From JAFDZO01 sp044226845 (GTDB taxonomy: Bacteria; Bacteroidota; Ignavibacteria; Tepidaquicellales; Tepidaquicellaceae), in assembly GCA_044226845.1 (NCBI GenBank), contig JBGAGG010000015.1, forward strand, positions 47,776-111,775: a stretch of 64,000 nucleotides of DNA, in the 5' to 3' direction. Both the position numbers and the translations under genes were made by a program. Positions 35,502-44,382 of the stretch are shown here, piece after piece. The stretch's first letter is position 1; each line of letters starts with the position of its first letter. The notes beneath the pieces are model-generated. The model was not told where the DNA came from. It saw only the letters and a list, made by a program, of their open reading frames with translations, and searched no databases.

Positions 35502-38489
35502 CTATTGGCAGCCTGTACAACCTTTTACAATTATTTCATGAGTTTTTGAACAGCCGTTTGGAACTGATACCTTCACAGAAACTACATCTCCGGCATTAAC
35601 AAGCGGCGGATTAAAATTGGGAGAACTTGGAGCCGGGAACGGATGACCGTTAATGCTCCACTCATAAAATAAGTTTGAACAATTGGGAGGAATTACATTA
35701 AACTCTGCCGGACCTGGCAGACAAGGACACTTGGATTGAAATAATCCAAACTCCAATTCCTGTACCGGAATAGTATTTGAAAATACATTTCCGCAAATTG
35801 GGTCTGTAATTTTTACAGAATAAACTCCCGGCTGTGTGAATACCATACTCGGAACATTTCTTGAACCGGGAATTTCAGCGCCGTCTTTGTACCAGTCAAA
35901 GTATGTTGTAATATCAAAGAGTCCTTGAACATTTGCACTCAACGTTATATTGGGACAGATAAAGTTTCCGCAATTCCCGGTTGAGTATATTGTAACGGAA
36001 GTCTGCTTCTGAACGATAACTGATTTTATAGCGGAAATTACTTCACCGCATGGTCCGTTTTTTATTTTAACTCTGTAGTACTTTGTTTCTTCAAGTCTGT
36101 TTGTATTCAGTTTTATATCGGTGGCTCCGTTTATATCAATAAATGAATTAGCCGTGCTGTCAAAAATCTGCCACTGAAATTCAGAACCGCATGGTTCTTC
36201 TATCCTGAGGGTAGTTGCCTCAAGGTAACATATTCTGTCGCTATCTGCTTTTATGCTTTTAAGTTTCGGGAATGAAAATACTTTTATTTTAACTTCTTTT
36301 GATTTCTGATTACATTTTCCTTCACAAAAAACTACTTTGAATTTATACTCTATAAATTTATCGGGGCATTTAGCTCTCAGAAAAGAAGCGAGTAAATTTA
36401 GCTGCGGACCGTTCCAGATATTTCTGTTCTGATAATACCAGCGAATATCGCATCCGCAGTTTTCACTTGTTGATGAAGATGTACTGGCAGTTAGTTTCGT
36501 AGATGTATTTGTACAGAATTCAAAGCCGTTAGTTGAATTAATGAATATATCAATTATAGAAGGATAGACTTTAATTATCTGAATATTTGAATAGCATTCA
36601 GGATTAGATGTCTTGCATTGAAAATAATATGTAACTACACCGCAAGGATTTGTAGAGTTAATTAAATTTCCTGTGTTGTAACTTACTCCTGTTGCAGGAT
36701 TATTTGACGGGTCCTTTATTAAATTACCAGCGTCTAATGCAGGATTTGTATTTGTGGTCGACATATACCATCTTACATCCGTTCCTGCCCCTGAGAAATT
36801 TTCAAGAGTGAGTGGTACACCCTGATTATTGCAGACTTCATTTGTCTGCGCAGCGAGATTAAGCAATTTACACGGAAGGTCTTCAATTGAAACTCTGAAT
36901 ACGCAAGGAGGACATTCCTGCAATCCGCAAAAACTTTTAATAATAATTGTATACACTCCGGTTAGTGAAGTTGTGAAATGGAACTTAGCAGGTAAGTTCC
37001 CGCCTCCGTAACCCGAAGGAGCAACAGTTGTAAGCGTATTGCCGCTTGGGTCTTTCACTTCCCATGAAAAAGATTTTGTGCATGGCTCCTGGCATCTGAT
37101 ATCATAATTAACATTTATAACTCCGTTCTTTGGCAGAGGGTTAGTTGGATTTAAAGTTGAATTACACGCTATCGGAAAATCTTTTCTGTATGTTCCGTTT
37201 GTATATTGAATCGTTCCTGAACCTTCAGCAGGACAATCACATCTGTTAATTACCAACACTTTAAAAGTACATACATCCTGACAAGGTCCTGTTCCGGGAC
37301 ATGCTTTTTTTATTTTAATAACATAATCCCCTGCTGCGATAGGACTAAAAGGAATCTCAACAAGGTTTGAACCCGGTAACAATACAGGACCACCAAAAAC
37401 CGAAGTTCCCGATTGCATATTTTTAATTTCCCAGCTGTATGAAGTTTGGCAGTTTCCGGGTAAGCACGGTGAAGATGTTTTAAATACATATTGTCTTCCG
37501 GTTTCTATATTAGTAAAAGCGCTCCCGCATTGAATAGAACCAATCAAATCATTATCAGGAAGTTCGTATCCATTTATTGACGACCAGACGGGATTGCAAA
37601 CACATGAAGCAGTTACTTTAAAAGTACATGTTCCGCAATTATTATTTTGATTTCCGCACCAGTATTTTATTTTGATTGTTGAAACACCCGGAAGAATTAC
37701 ATTACCGGGAATAGCTAAAGGAATGGTAGAATTTCCATTCATAACTAACGTATTATAATTATTACCATTTGCGTCTGTCAAATACACTTGTGCAAATTTG
37801 TTACAAGCTGTTTGAGTGCAATTTACATTTACTTCCAAATTTAATGAAGTACCGGTGGGAATGTTTGCAGCATTAACTGCAGAATTAGCGCATTGAACAT
37901 TGACAGAATGCTGTACATTATTTTCAGTATATTTAAGAACTATTGCAGGTGAAACCGGCGGATTAGGACATGAGCAAGAAACCGACGGAGTTACTGGTAT
38001 TATATATCTAAGTTTTAATTCATTCTCCTTTCCTGCTTTTGAATAAATCACATCAAAAGGTACTACATTAGAAGCGTTTCCGGGAATTATCTCCAGCTCT
38101 ATAACTGCTTCTTCAAAGGGATGCAAATCAATTCTTCCCTGAGGCTTACCGGGGAATTTTATACTTATCATATCATTGCCGTTAACTGCCGATACATTTT
38201 TTATTGTGATATTTTTTAAAGCCGAAATTTTTAACTTTACTTTATAAGAACCTCCGTTGGTTTCAATGCTGCTATCTAATTTTTGTATGTAACTACCTGA
38301 GTTATTTGTATCGGAAACAGTTACTGCCTGTACAGACGAATTCAAATTAAAATTTCCATCATTAAATTTAAAATTGTACTTAGGAGATGCAGATAAAAAA
38401 CACATGCATAGTATTATTAATATCGGGAAGTACTTTATTAAAAATTCTCCTGCTATTATTTCGCTATAGTTAATTTTTATGTTTTTCAT
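35502..38489 (-). CDS. Large Cys-rich Ig-like secreted protein
   Basis: The 995-residue protein has an N-terminal hydrophobic segment (YFPILIILCMCFLSAS) and a series of Ig/PKD-like modules with the recurring pattern of a Cys-flanked strand, for example CNPVWSSINGYELP, CDCPAEGSGTIQYTN and TNGFEFCTNTSTKLTAS. The last residues include several cysteines (GCSKTHEIIVKGCTGCQ). It has no sorting tail and no TANFOR-like domain, unlike its two neighbours. The gene follows 38491-41397 with a 1-bp gap and precedes 32143-35472 by 29 bp, so the three giants are one transcript. A structural role at the cell surface is inferred. Confidence 0.75.
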   Translation of the reverse strand: MKNIKINYSEIIAGEFLIKYFPILIILCMCFLSASPKYNFKFNDGNFNLNSSVQAVTVSDTNNSGSYIQKLDSSIETNGGSYKVKLKISALKNITIKNVSAVNGNDMISIKFPGKPQGRIDLHPFEEAVIELEIIPGNASNVVPFDVIYSKAGKENELKLRYIIPVTPSVSCSCPNPPVSPAIVLKYTENNVQHSVNVQCANSAVNAANIPTGTSLNLEVNVNCTQTACNKFAQVYLTDANGNNYNTLVMNGNSTIPLAIPGNVILPGVSTIKIKYWCGNQNNNCGTCTFKVTASCVCNPVWSSINGYELPDNDLIGSIQCGSAFTNIETGRQYVFKTSSPCLPGNCQTSYSWEIKNMQSGTSVFGGPVLLPGSNLVEIPFSPIAAGDYVIKIKKACPGTGPCQDVCTFKVLVINRCDCPAEGSGTIQYTNGTYRKDFPIACNSTLNPTNPLPKNGVINVNYDIRCQEPCTKSFSWEVKDPSGNTLTTVAPSGYGGGNLPAKFHFTTSLTGVYTIIIKSFCGLQECPPCVFRVSIEDLPCKLLNLAAQTNEVCNNQGVPLTLENFSGAGTDVRWYMSTTNTNPALDAGNLIKDPSNNPATGVSYNTGNLINSTNPCGVVTYYFQCKTSNPECYSNIQIIKVYPSIIDIFINSTNGFEFCTNTSTKLTASTSSSTSENCGCDIRWYYQNRNIWNGPQLNLLASFLRAKCPDKFIEYKFKVVFCEGKCNQKSKEVKIKVFSFPKLKSIKADSDRICYLEATTLRIEEPCGSEFQWQIFDSTANSFIDINGATDIKLNTNRLEETKYYRVKIKNGPCGEVISAIKSVIVQKQTSVTIYSTGNCGNFICPNITLSANVQGLFDITTYFDWYKDGAEIPGSRNVPSMVFTQPGVYSVKITDPICGNVFSNTIPVQELEFGLFQSKCPCLPGPAEFNVIPPNCSNLFYEWSINGHPFPAPSSPNFNPPLVNAGDVVSVKVSVPNGCSKTHEIIVKGCTGCQ

Positions 38490-38490
38490 A

Positions 38491-41397
38491 TTATTGTGGG
38501 CAAATTGTTATTGTTGTTACAGCAGTTTTTTGAAGGCAAGCTCCCTTTGAAACTATCACAGTTGCCTTAATGCTGCCGGATGCATTCCCTGGATTTACGG
38601 TTATCTGACTTCCACTGGAATTCATATTTGTGTATGTAACCGGCTTATCAAATATCCACTGATAAGTGCTGAAACCATCCGTGGCTTTTAAATTAAATGA
38701 CTGTCCTTTGCAGGTACAGCAAACAGGTTCGATGCCTACAAGCGGATTTTCATAATAGATATCATCTGATTGTGTATAGCTCGTGCATCCGTTTGAAATT
38801 GTTAATGATACTGTGCCTTCCTGCGTAATGTTTACAGGTGTTGAAGGAAAACCCGTTCCAAATATCCATGTATCGCTCTGAAGAGAATTAGCAGTTGGAT
38901 TGTTACTCGGTCTGAACTTCCATTCATAATTAACTTTAAATCCGTCAGGTCTGGTAAAAAGATTATCAAGATTGAAATTAAGATTAATATTATTCCCGCA
39001 CGGAATATCTCTGAAAACATCTGTTGCCTGCAGACCAAAAGGCAATACGGGACGGACAACAAATAAACCTCCGAAATATACCTGCGTGGGACAACCTGAA
39101 GCGCCTGTTATTTCCACTTTATAAATAGTTGTAGAGTGAACTGGGTTTGAATTCCAGTACCTGTTATCACCGTTTGGTATAAACGGAGTCCACTCTGCAG
39201 ATGTAATACTTGAAGGAACAATATTATTTTGAAAATTTGATAGAAAATTTGATGACCAGTCCGAGAAATTACTGATTTCAGTATAAGACCATTTTACATT
39301 TACACTGCTGGCAGGATAAAAAGTGCCGTCAGATTGTTTTAATGAAACAATTGCATCGCATCCGTCCTGCAGCTCTAAATAATTTGTGCAAGGGTCAGGG
39401 TATGGGCAGCACGAACTTAAATCAGGATTAATAATATGCGGCTGAATGCATAATACTGCAGCAGGCGGCGGGTCAGAAACTTTTACTGTTAGCGAGTTTG
39501 TAAATGTTTGTCCCTGACAGCCTGATATTGTAGTTGTAAATGTAGTTGTTGAAGTTAAATCAGCTTCAAATATATTCGGGGCTGAATTTAAATCAGTTAC
39601 TACAGGAGATGTTGCCCAGGTTACTATTCCAGTTTGACCTGATTGAGTAACTTTAACTTTTTTGGAAGAAGCAATAGAACAAAATTCAGAATTATCCGCT
39701 GTCAACTGCCCTGCTACAAGGCGGGGCTGAACCTCAATAGAAACTGCATTGGATGTTTTTAAATCGTGACAGGGACTTTCAACCAAACAAAAATAACAGT
39801 ACTTACCCGGCGGCAAACTTAAAGCTGTATTATAATTCGGGCTGTTCACTCCTGTTATTTCAGACCATGGAGCAGATGGTACTGTATTAGCCGTATATGT
39901 TGGGCATGCACCGCTGCCTGTTTTCGGAGCTATAAACCATCTGTATGTGAAGCCTGTTAGGCTTTGAGGAATACCCTCTAAATACAATAACTGAGAAGTA
40001 CCTTCGCATATTATAGTATTAAGCGGTTTGAGATTATATGCAGCATTTGCATTTGAAATATATACAGGCATAGTTATAGTTGCGGGGCATCCGGTTACCA
40101 TAGGAAAAACAGGAGCAGGATAGGTATATGTAATTTCTATTGAGTGCATGCCTTCACTCATTACCGATGGATTAAAAACTGAGGAAGAAGTTGCTGCACC
40201 GTCAACTTTGTAATTATAAACACCTCCTGAAGGTGATACATTTACTAAACTATTGAACGCAATATTTGTTTGCGATGAGTTATAACAAAGCGTTCCCTGA
40301 TTAACAGCAGTAATTACAGGAGAAGAAATTACATTAACGGTCATGCGGTCACTATATGACTGACAACTTGAATTGCCCGGATAAGTAACAGTGTAGTTGA
40401 TTACATAAGTGCCCGGACTAGCGGCAGTAAATGAAATAACAGAGCTGTTTCCGGAGCTAGGTGTTATGTTATTCGCCGGAGTTATGTTCCAGGTAACTGA
40501 ACCAAAACAATTACCTGAAGGTCTTATAGATATTATTTGTCCTGCACAAAATTTTCCGAATGGTGGAGGATAGAAACAGTAACAAGACGAGCTTGATGTT
40601 GATGTATATGTAAACGAGTTAAGACTGCTTTTTATTTTTTCTTCATTTCCGATTGTTACGGTTACGAACCAGTAATATGTTTTATCTTTCTTAAACCTTT
40701 TTTCAGTCTGTTTGTAAGCATAAGATGCAGTTCTTAAATATTTAAATTCATTAAAAAATTGTTTGTTCTGAATCAGCTCGTTGGGATTTTGATTTTGCTC
40801 TGCTTCCACTATTCTGAGATTATAAGTAAATTCATCCTGCGGTTTTGGAATTGGCTCAGTCCATGAAAACAAAGGTAAACCAAGTGAGTCAAGTTTTTCT
40901 CCTTTTTCAGGTGAGAGCAAAGTTATTTCAGATTCAAAAACTGACTCTATATTTTGTTCTATGCATTCTTCAAGACTAATCTCTTCATTGTTAGCGGGAT
41001 TTTTAGCAATAATGCATATTTCATATTCCCCGTTTGGTAAATTACCTCCGCGTTGCAACGCCTCTTTATAACGCGGGTCAGGGCTTACATAATTAATTTC
41101 AGGTGTTTGTGGCAGATCGCGGGCTGTGAAACTTTTATTTTCATTGGGGAGAATCTTTATTGCCGTTGTTTTACCCGTGGCAATTAGGCCTGCCTTCTTT
41201 TCAGATAATTTACCTGAGAGATAGAAATTAATTTCTAACGATGTATTATTTTTAATTTTGAAATTCCATAGCGCATCCTGATTCAGTGTATTAAGCGGAG
41301 GATGTGAATACGTTATTGTAATCTGATTCTGGCAATACCCTGGCGATACCATTAAAAGTAAAATGAGAACCAGAAATATGGAAAAATTATTTTTCAT
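38491..41397 (-). CDS. Large secreted protein with TANFOR-like N-terminus and Ig-like modules
   Basis: The 968-residue protein has a signal peptide (FSIFLVLILLLMVSPGYCQ), then the shared N-terminal domain (SHPPLNTLNQDALWNFKIKN, NLPNGEYEICIIAKNPA, LLSPEKGEKLDSLGLPLFSW) and then PKD/Ig-like modules with many cysteines (FYPPPFGKFCAGQIISIR, SCQSYSDRMTVNV, CCPYPDPCTNYLELQDGC). The C-terminus is AVTTITICPQ, not a T9SS tail. The shared domain in three of four giant proteins of this operon, including the OM barrel, suggests a common docking part. Confidence 0.77.
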   Translation of the reverse strand: MKNNFSIFLVLILLLMVSPGYCQNQITITYSHPPLNTLNQDALWNFKIKNNTSLEINFYLSGKLSEKKAGLIATGKTTAIKILPNENKSFTARDLPQTPEINYVSPDPRYKEALQRGGNLPNGEYEICIIAKNPANNEEISLEECIEQNIESVFESEITLLSPEKGEKLDSLGLPLFSWTEPIPKPQDEFTYNLRIVEAEQNQNPNELIQNKQFFNEFKYLRTASYAYKQTEKRFKKDKTYYWFVTVTIGNEEKIKSSLNSFTYTSTSSSSCYCFYPPPFGKFCAGQIISIRPSGNCFGSVTWNITPANNITPSSGNSSVISFTAASPGTYVINYTVTYPGNSSCQSYSDRMTVNVISSPVITAVNQGTLCYNSSQTNIAFNSLVNVSPSGGVYNYKVDGAATSSSVFNPSVMSEGMHSIEITYTYPAPVFPMVTGCPATITMPVYISNANAAYNLKPLNTIICEGTSQLLYLEGIPQSLTGFTYRWFIAPKTGSGACPTYTANTVPSAPWSEITGVNSPNYNTALSLPPGKYCYFCLVESPCHDLKTSNAVSIEVQPRLVAGQLTADNSEFCSIASSKKVKVTQSGQTGIVTWATSPVVTDLNSAPNIFEADLTSTTTFTTTISGCQGQTFTNSLTVKVSDPPPAAVLCIQPHIINPDLSSCCPYPDPCTNYLELQDGCDAIVSLKQSDGTFYPASSVNVKWSYTEISNFSDWSSNFLSNFQNNIVPSSITSAEWTPFIPNGDNRYWNSNPVHSTTIYKVEITGASGCPTQVYFGGLFVVRPVLPFGLQATDVFRDIPCGNNINLNFNLDNLFTRPDGFKVNYEWKFRPSNNPTANSLQSDTWIFGTGFPSTPVNITQEGTVSLTISNGCTSYTQSDDIYYENPLVGIEPVCCTCKGQSFNLKATDGFSTYQWIFDKPVTYTNMNSSGSQITVNPGNASGSIKATVIVSKGACLQKTAVTTITICPQ

Positions 41398-41453
41398 AAT
41401 TTTTAATTAAATTGTTCTTTCTTAACGGGCGATTAAAATTCCCGCTGTTTTTT

Positions 41454-41879
41454 TTAATTCTGTTTCTGAACATCACAGGAAAATGATAATACTATCTGCT
41501 TTTGCTTATTATCGTTTGTATAAATGCTTATTGTTTTACTTTGAACACCTTCCCTGCCCTGAGTATTGAAAGTAACTTTTATATCACCTTTTTCTCCCGG
41601 TTCAAATTCTTTCTTATCTCCTATTGAAGCGCCGGTGCAGCCACATGAAGGCTGTACAGATTCAATCTTTAATTTATCTGTACCCTTGTTTTCGAATTTA
41701 TAAAGATGCTCAAGCGTAATGCCTTCCTGTACTTTTCCGAAATTGTATTGAATTTCATCGAATGCAATTATTGCTTCGCCGGGTTCATGGGAAAAATTTG
41801 CCGAAGATTTAACAGAAAACACAACTGCCAAGAACAAAATGAAAGAAACCGGGAATATTGCTTTAAATAAATTTTTCAT
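41454..41879 (-). CDS. DUF1573 (HYDIN/ASH-like) secreted protein
   Basis: The 141-residue protein has a signal peptide (AIFPVSFILFLAVVFSVKSS) and one DUF1573 domain: IQYNFGKVQEGITLEHLYKF, then the diagnostic VQPSCGCTGA, EFEPGEKGDIKVTFNT, GVQSKTISIYTND. The fold is an Ig-like domain common in Bacteroidota periplasmic and surface proteins. It is the second gene of the 28590-42221 operon and lies 56 bp before the first giant gene. Confidence 0.85.
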   Translation of the reverse strand: MKNLFKAIFPVSFILFLAVVFSVKSSANFSHEPGEAIIAFDEIQYNFGKVQEGITLEHLYKFENKGTDKLKIESVQPSCGCTGASIGDKKEFEPGEKGDIKVTFNTQGREGVQSKTISIYTNDNKQKQIVLSFSCDVQKQN

Positions 41880-41906
41880 GTTATTTTTTTATTTTAATTT
41901 TTGATT

Positions 41907-42221
41907 TTATTTTAAATTATAGTCTTTTAATTTTTCTGATTTTTTCCCATAAACCGAATAAGCGTGGTCACGGGCTTTTTTATACAATGGCTTTGCAATT
42001 TCATTTAAGTATTGAGCGAGCTTAACTCTTTCTGCCGAAAGTAATTTTTCGTATTTCTGAATTTCGTTTAGTCTATCCTCCATAGCTTGTGTTGTGTTTT
42101 TTATTATTTCATCATTAACCTGTTTACTGCCTGACCAGTCATTTGTATTTTTCTCAATGCCGGATAATATTTTTTTCAATTGTGTACTAAGGGTTTTAGG
42201 ATTGTGCGATGGAATATTCAT
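41907..42221 (-). CDS. Small helical protein, unknown
   Basis: The 104-residue protein has no signal peptide and is predicted to be helical throughout, with a likely coiled coil at about 40-75 (EIIKNTTQAMEDRLNEIQKY). I do not recognise it. It starts the minus-strand surface operon, 27 bp ahead of the DUF1573 gene, and is divergent from the gene at 42458. Confidence 0.5.
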   Translation of the reverse strand: MNIPSHNPKTLSTQLKKILSGIEKNTNDWSGSKQVNDEIIKNTTQAMEDRLNEIQKYEKLLSAERVKLAQYLNEIAKPLYKKARDHAYSVYGKKSEKLKDYNLK

Positions 42222-42421
42222 AAAGTTTTCTGGAATTTTGAATTTCAGTTATGTATATCTTTTTTTATTGTCTGAAAAATTTCTTAGCAAGATTGTAAAT
42301 GCGGAATATATTTCCAAAGAAGCAAAATGCAGTTTGTGAATTATTAGAATGTCAGTTTGTGCGGTTAATATCTTTTTATTTGCTAAATTTTTGCTATTTT
42401 TGAGAAAAAGCAATAATCCAA

Positions 42422-42437
42422 ACGTGAATTTTCACGT
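42422..42437. promoter_or_regulatory. Perfect palindrome ahead of a helical-family gene
   Basis: ACGTGAATTTTCACGT is a 16-bp sequence with perfect 7-bp arms (ACGTGAA and TTCACGT) around TT. It lies 20 bp upstream of the GTG start at 42458, where an operator or a leader hairpin would sit, in the divergent region with the surface operon (start 42221). Confidence 0.45.
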
Positions 42438-42457
42438 ATAAAATTTTTAATAAAGAA

Positions 42458-43900
42458 GTGAAAAACGAAATTTCAGAACTTCTCCATGCAATTTCAAAAG
42501 AAGAATTTGAAAAATTCGGAGATTTTATCAAATCACCCTACTTCAACAAGCTTCCGCGATTAATAAAATTATATGACTATATAAACGGGCAATTCTCTTC
42601 CACAGAAATTGACTCCATCACCCGCGAAAGCATTTCCAAGTATATGTACCCCAATGAAGAATTTAAAAATGAAAGCATAAGAAAGCTGCTCTCAGATTTT
42701 GCGCGGATGTTGGAAAATTTTTTAGCTCAGGAAGAATTTGAACAAAATGAATGGGATAAAAAGATTTATATTTTACGTGGACTGAGAACCAGGCGATATG
42801 ATGATAAATTTTTTAAACGCTTGAAAGAGTTTAAAACAGAACATAAAAATTCAACTCAGGAAATTGACGAGTTTTACGAAACGAATACAAAATTAACATC
42901 TCAGGAATATGATTATTATTTTAACACAAATTTTGCATTGAATAATGAAATTAATCAGAAGAAATCCGATGGGTTAGATTTCGAATTCATAGCCAAAAAA
43001 TTATTTTTATTTCAATATATGCTTTCCAGAGAATATGTTAATAAAGATTTAAAATTCAGATATGATTTCGCAGATGAAATTATGAAATATTTTGAAATGA
43101 ATTCAAAAACTCTAAAAGCCGAACACCCCATTTTATTTTACACTTATTTGGGTGTAATATTAGTCTTTAATGGTTTTCAGGAAACAGATTTGATTGAAAT
43201 GAAGAATTTTTTAGATGACAAAAAATTTTATAAAAGAAAAATTTCAAAACCGTATTGGGACTTTATCAATTATTGCACAGTTTTTACAAATAATAATAAA
43301 ATTAAATACTTTGGCGACATTTTTTTTTATCTGAAGCTATTAGATGACAATAATTTAATTTTAGATAAATCCGAATTGATACATTATCACTTTAAGATTG
43401 CATTGGAAGCAGCTTTACGGAATTGTGAATTTGACTGGCTTGAAAATTTTATTAATAAACATGGAAATAAAATTAAGCATGATTTCAAGAAAGACATGAT
43501 AAATCTTTCATACGCTAAACTTTATTTAGCAAAAAATGAATTATCAAAGTCTAAAGAATTTGCCGGAAAAGTCGGCTTTAAAGATTATCTGCATTATATA
43601 AGTTCAAAACAAATACTCTTGAAAATTGCATACGAAGAAGAAGATTTTAATTTAATAATTTCAATTATAGATACGATTAAAAAGTACTTTTACTCTCACG
43701 ATGAAATTCCGGAAGTTTACAGGGCAGGCACAGAAGAATTTATTGATTATATTTTAAAGCTTTCAAAAATAAAGGAGAACAGTTTGTTAGGAAAAGAAGT
43801 AGGTTTTGAACTGGATGAATTCAAACTTGATTTGAAGAAAGTATTGCAGGAAGTAAGCTTTTCAGACTGGCTTTTGGAAAAGGCTCTTGAATTTAAATAA
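42458..43900 (+). CDS. Unrecognised helical protein, member 2 of a four-copy family
   Basis: The 480-residue protein begins at a GTG preceded by AAAGAA, the only near Shine-Dalgarno-like spot. The N-terminus reads LLHAISKEEFEKFGDFIKSP followed by YFNKLPRL and the ending is FSDWLLEKALEF, aligning with the other members. The middle is helical with hydrophobic periodicity; no membrane segment or catalytic motif is visible. The gene is divergent from the giant-protein operon and is separated from the small secreted gene (43938) by a bidirectional terminator. A regulatory or scaffold role linked to surface proteins is conjecture. Confidence 0.65.
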   Translation: MKNEISELLHAISKEEFEKFGDFIKSPYFNKLPRLIKLYDYINGQFSSTEIDSITRESISKYMYPNEEFKNESIRKLLSDFARMLENFLAQEEFEQNEWDKKIYILRGLRTRRYDDKFFKRLKEFKTEHKNSTQEIDEFYETNTKLTSQEYDYYFNTNFALNNEINQKKSDGLDFEFIAKKLFLFQYMLSREYVNKDLKFRYDFADEIMKYFEMNSKTLKAEHPILFYTYLGVILVFNGFQETDLIEMKNFLDDKKFYKRKISKPYWDFINYCTVFTNNNKIKYFGDIFFYLKLLDDNNLILDKSELIHYHFKIALEAALRNCEFDWLENFINKHGNKIKHDFKKDMINLSYAKLYLAKNELSKSKEFAGKVGFKDYLHYISSKQILLKIAYEEEDFNLIISIIDTIKKYFYSHDEIPEVYRAGTEEFIDYILKLSKIKENSLLGKEVGFELDEFKLDLKKVLQEVSFSDWLLEKALEFK

Positions 43901-43925
43901 GATAGCCGGTGAAAACCGGCTATCT
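43900..43925. terminator. Bidirectional intrinsic terminator between convergent genes
   Basis: AGATAGCCGGT and ACCGGCTATCT form a perfect 11-bp stem with a 4-base loop (GAAA), starting at the last base of the stop codon of 42458-43900. A short T-run (TCTTTA) follows on the plus strand, and the small secreted gene ends 13 bp further in the opposite direction, so it can serve both genes. Confidence 0.85.
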
Positions 43926-43937
43926 CTTTAGCAGTTC

Positions 43938-44144
43938 TTAGTCTTTCGGAGGATATGTAGGTCCGCCGTTTCCATCCGTTGTATCACCACCGTTACCGTC
44001 AGTTGAATCAAGAGCCTGTTCATAAATCAGTTTATGGTTACTGCTTATTTTAGCATTGCTCTTTGATGTCATTCCAAAGATAGATACTGCTGTAAAGATT
44101 GCAACTATTAAAGCTGCTGCGAATTGTTTAATTTTGTTTTTCAT
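43938..44144 (-). CDS. Small secreted peptide with DGNGG repeats
   Basis: The 68-residue protein has a signal peptide (FAAALIVAIFTAVSIFGM, cleavage near SNA) leaving about 38 residues with the tandem DSTDGNGGD-TTDGNGGP and a Pro end TYPPKD. Such small secreted peptides are abundant in this window; function unknown. It is divergent from 44383-46623 with a three-fold direct repeat (44209-44239) between them. Confidence 0.55.
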   Translation of the reverse strand: MKNKIKQFAAALIVAIFTAVSIFGMTSKSNAKISSNHKLIYEQALDSTDGNGGDTTDGNGGPTYPPKD

Positions 44145-44208
44145 AAGGTTTTTATTCTATTCTTTGGGCAAGTGAATTATTCATTTGCTTGTTACAAAAG
44201 TATTTTTA

Positions 44209-44239
44209 AACCTTACCTGAAACCTTACAGGAACCTTAC
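44209..44239. promoter_or_regulatory. Three direct repeats AACCTTAC spaced 12 and 11 bp
   Basis: AACCTTAC occurs at 44209-44216, 44221-44228 and 44232-44239, so on one face of the helix. It lies in the divergent promoter region between the small secreted gene (44144) and the T9SS gene (44383). Direct repeats of about 11 bp are typical binding sites of SARP/BTAD activators, and a BTAD-containing regulator is encoded at 46612-49797. The link is an inference; no other such triplet was seen in the window. Confidence 0.5.
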
Positions 44240-44382
44240 AGAATTTCCTTCGATTCTAAGTCAAAAATGCAGAATATTTTGTATTAGCAATTCATAAATT
44301 GAATTCTTCCTCCTTTATTTCAATATCATTTATATCTATCTTTAGAATATTTTAAAAGCAGTTTTTAAAACCACATACACAT

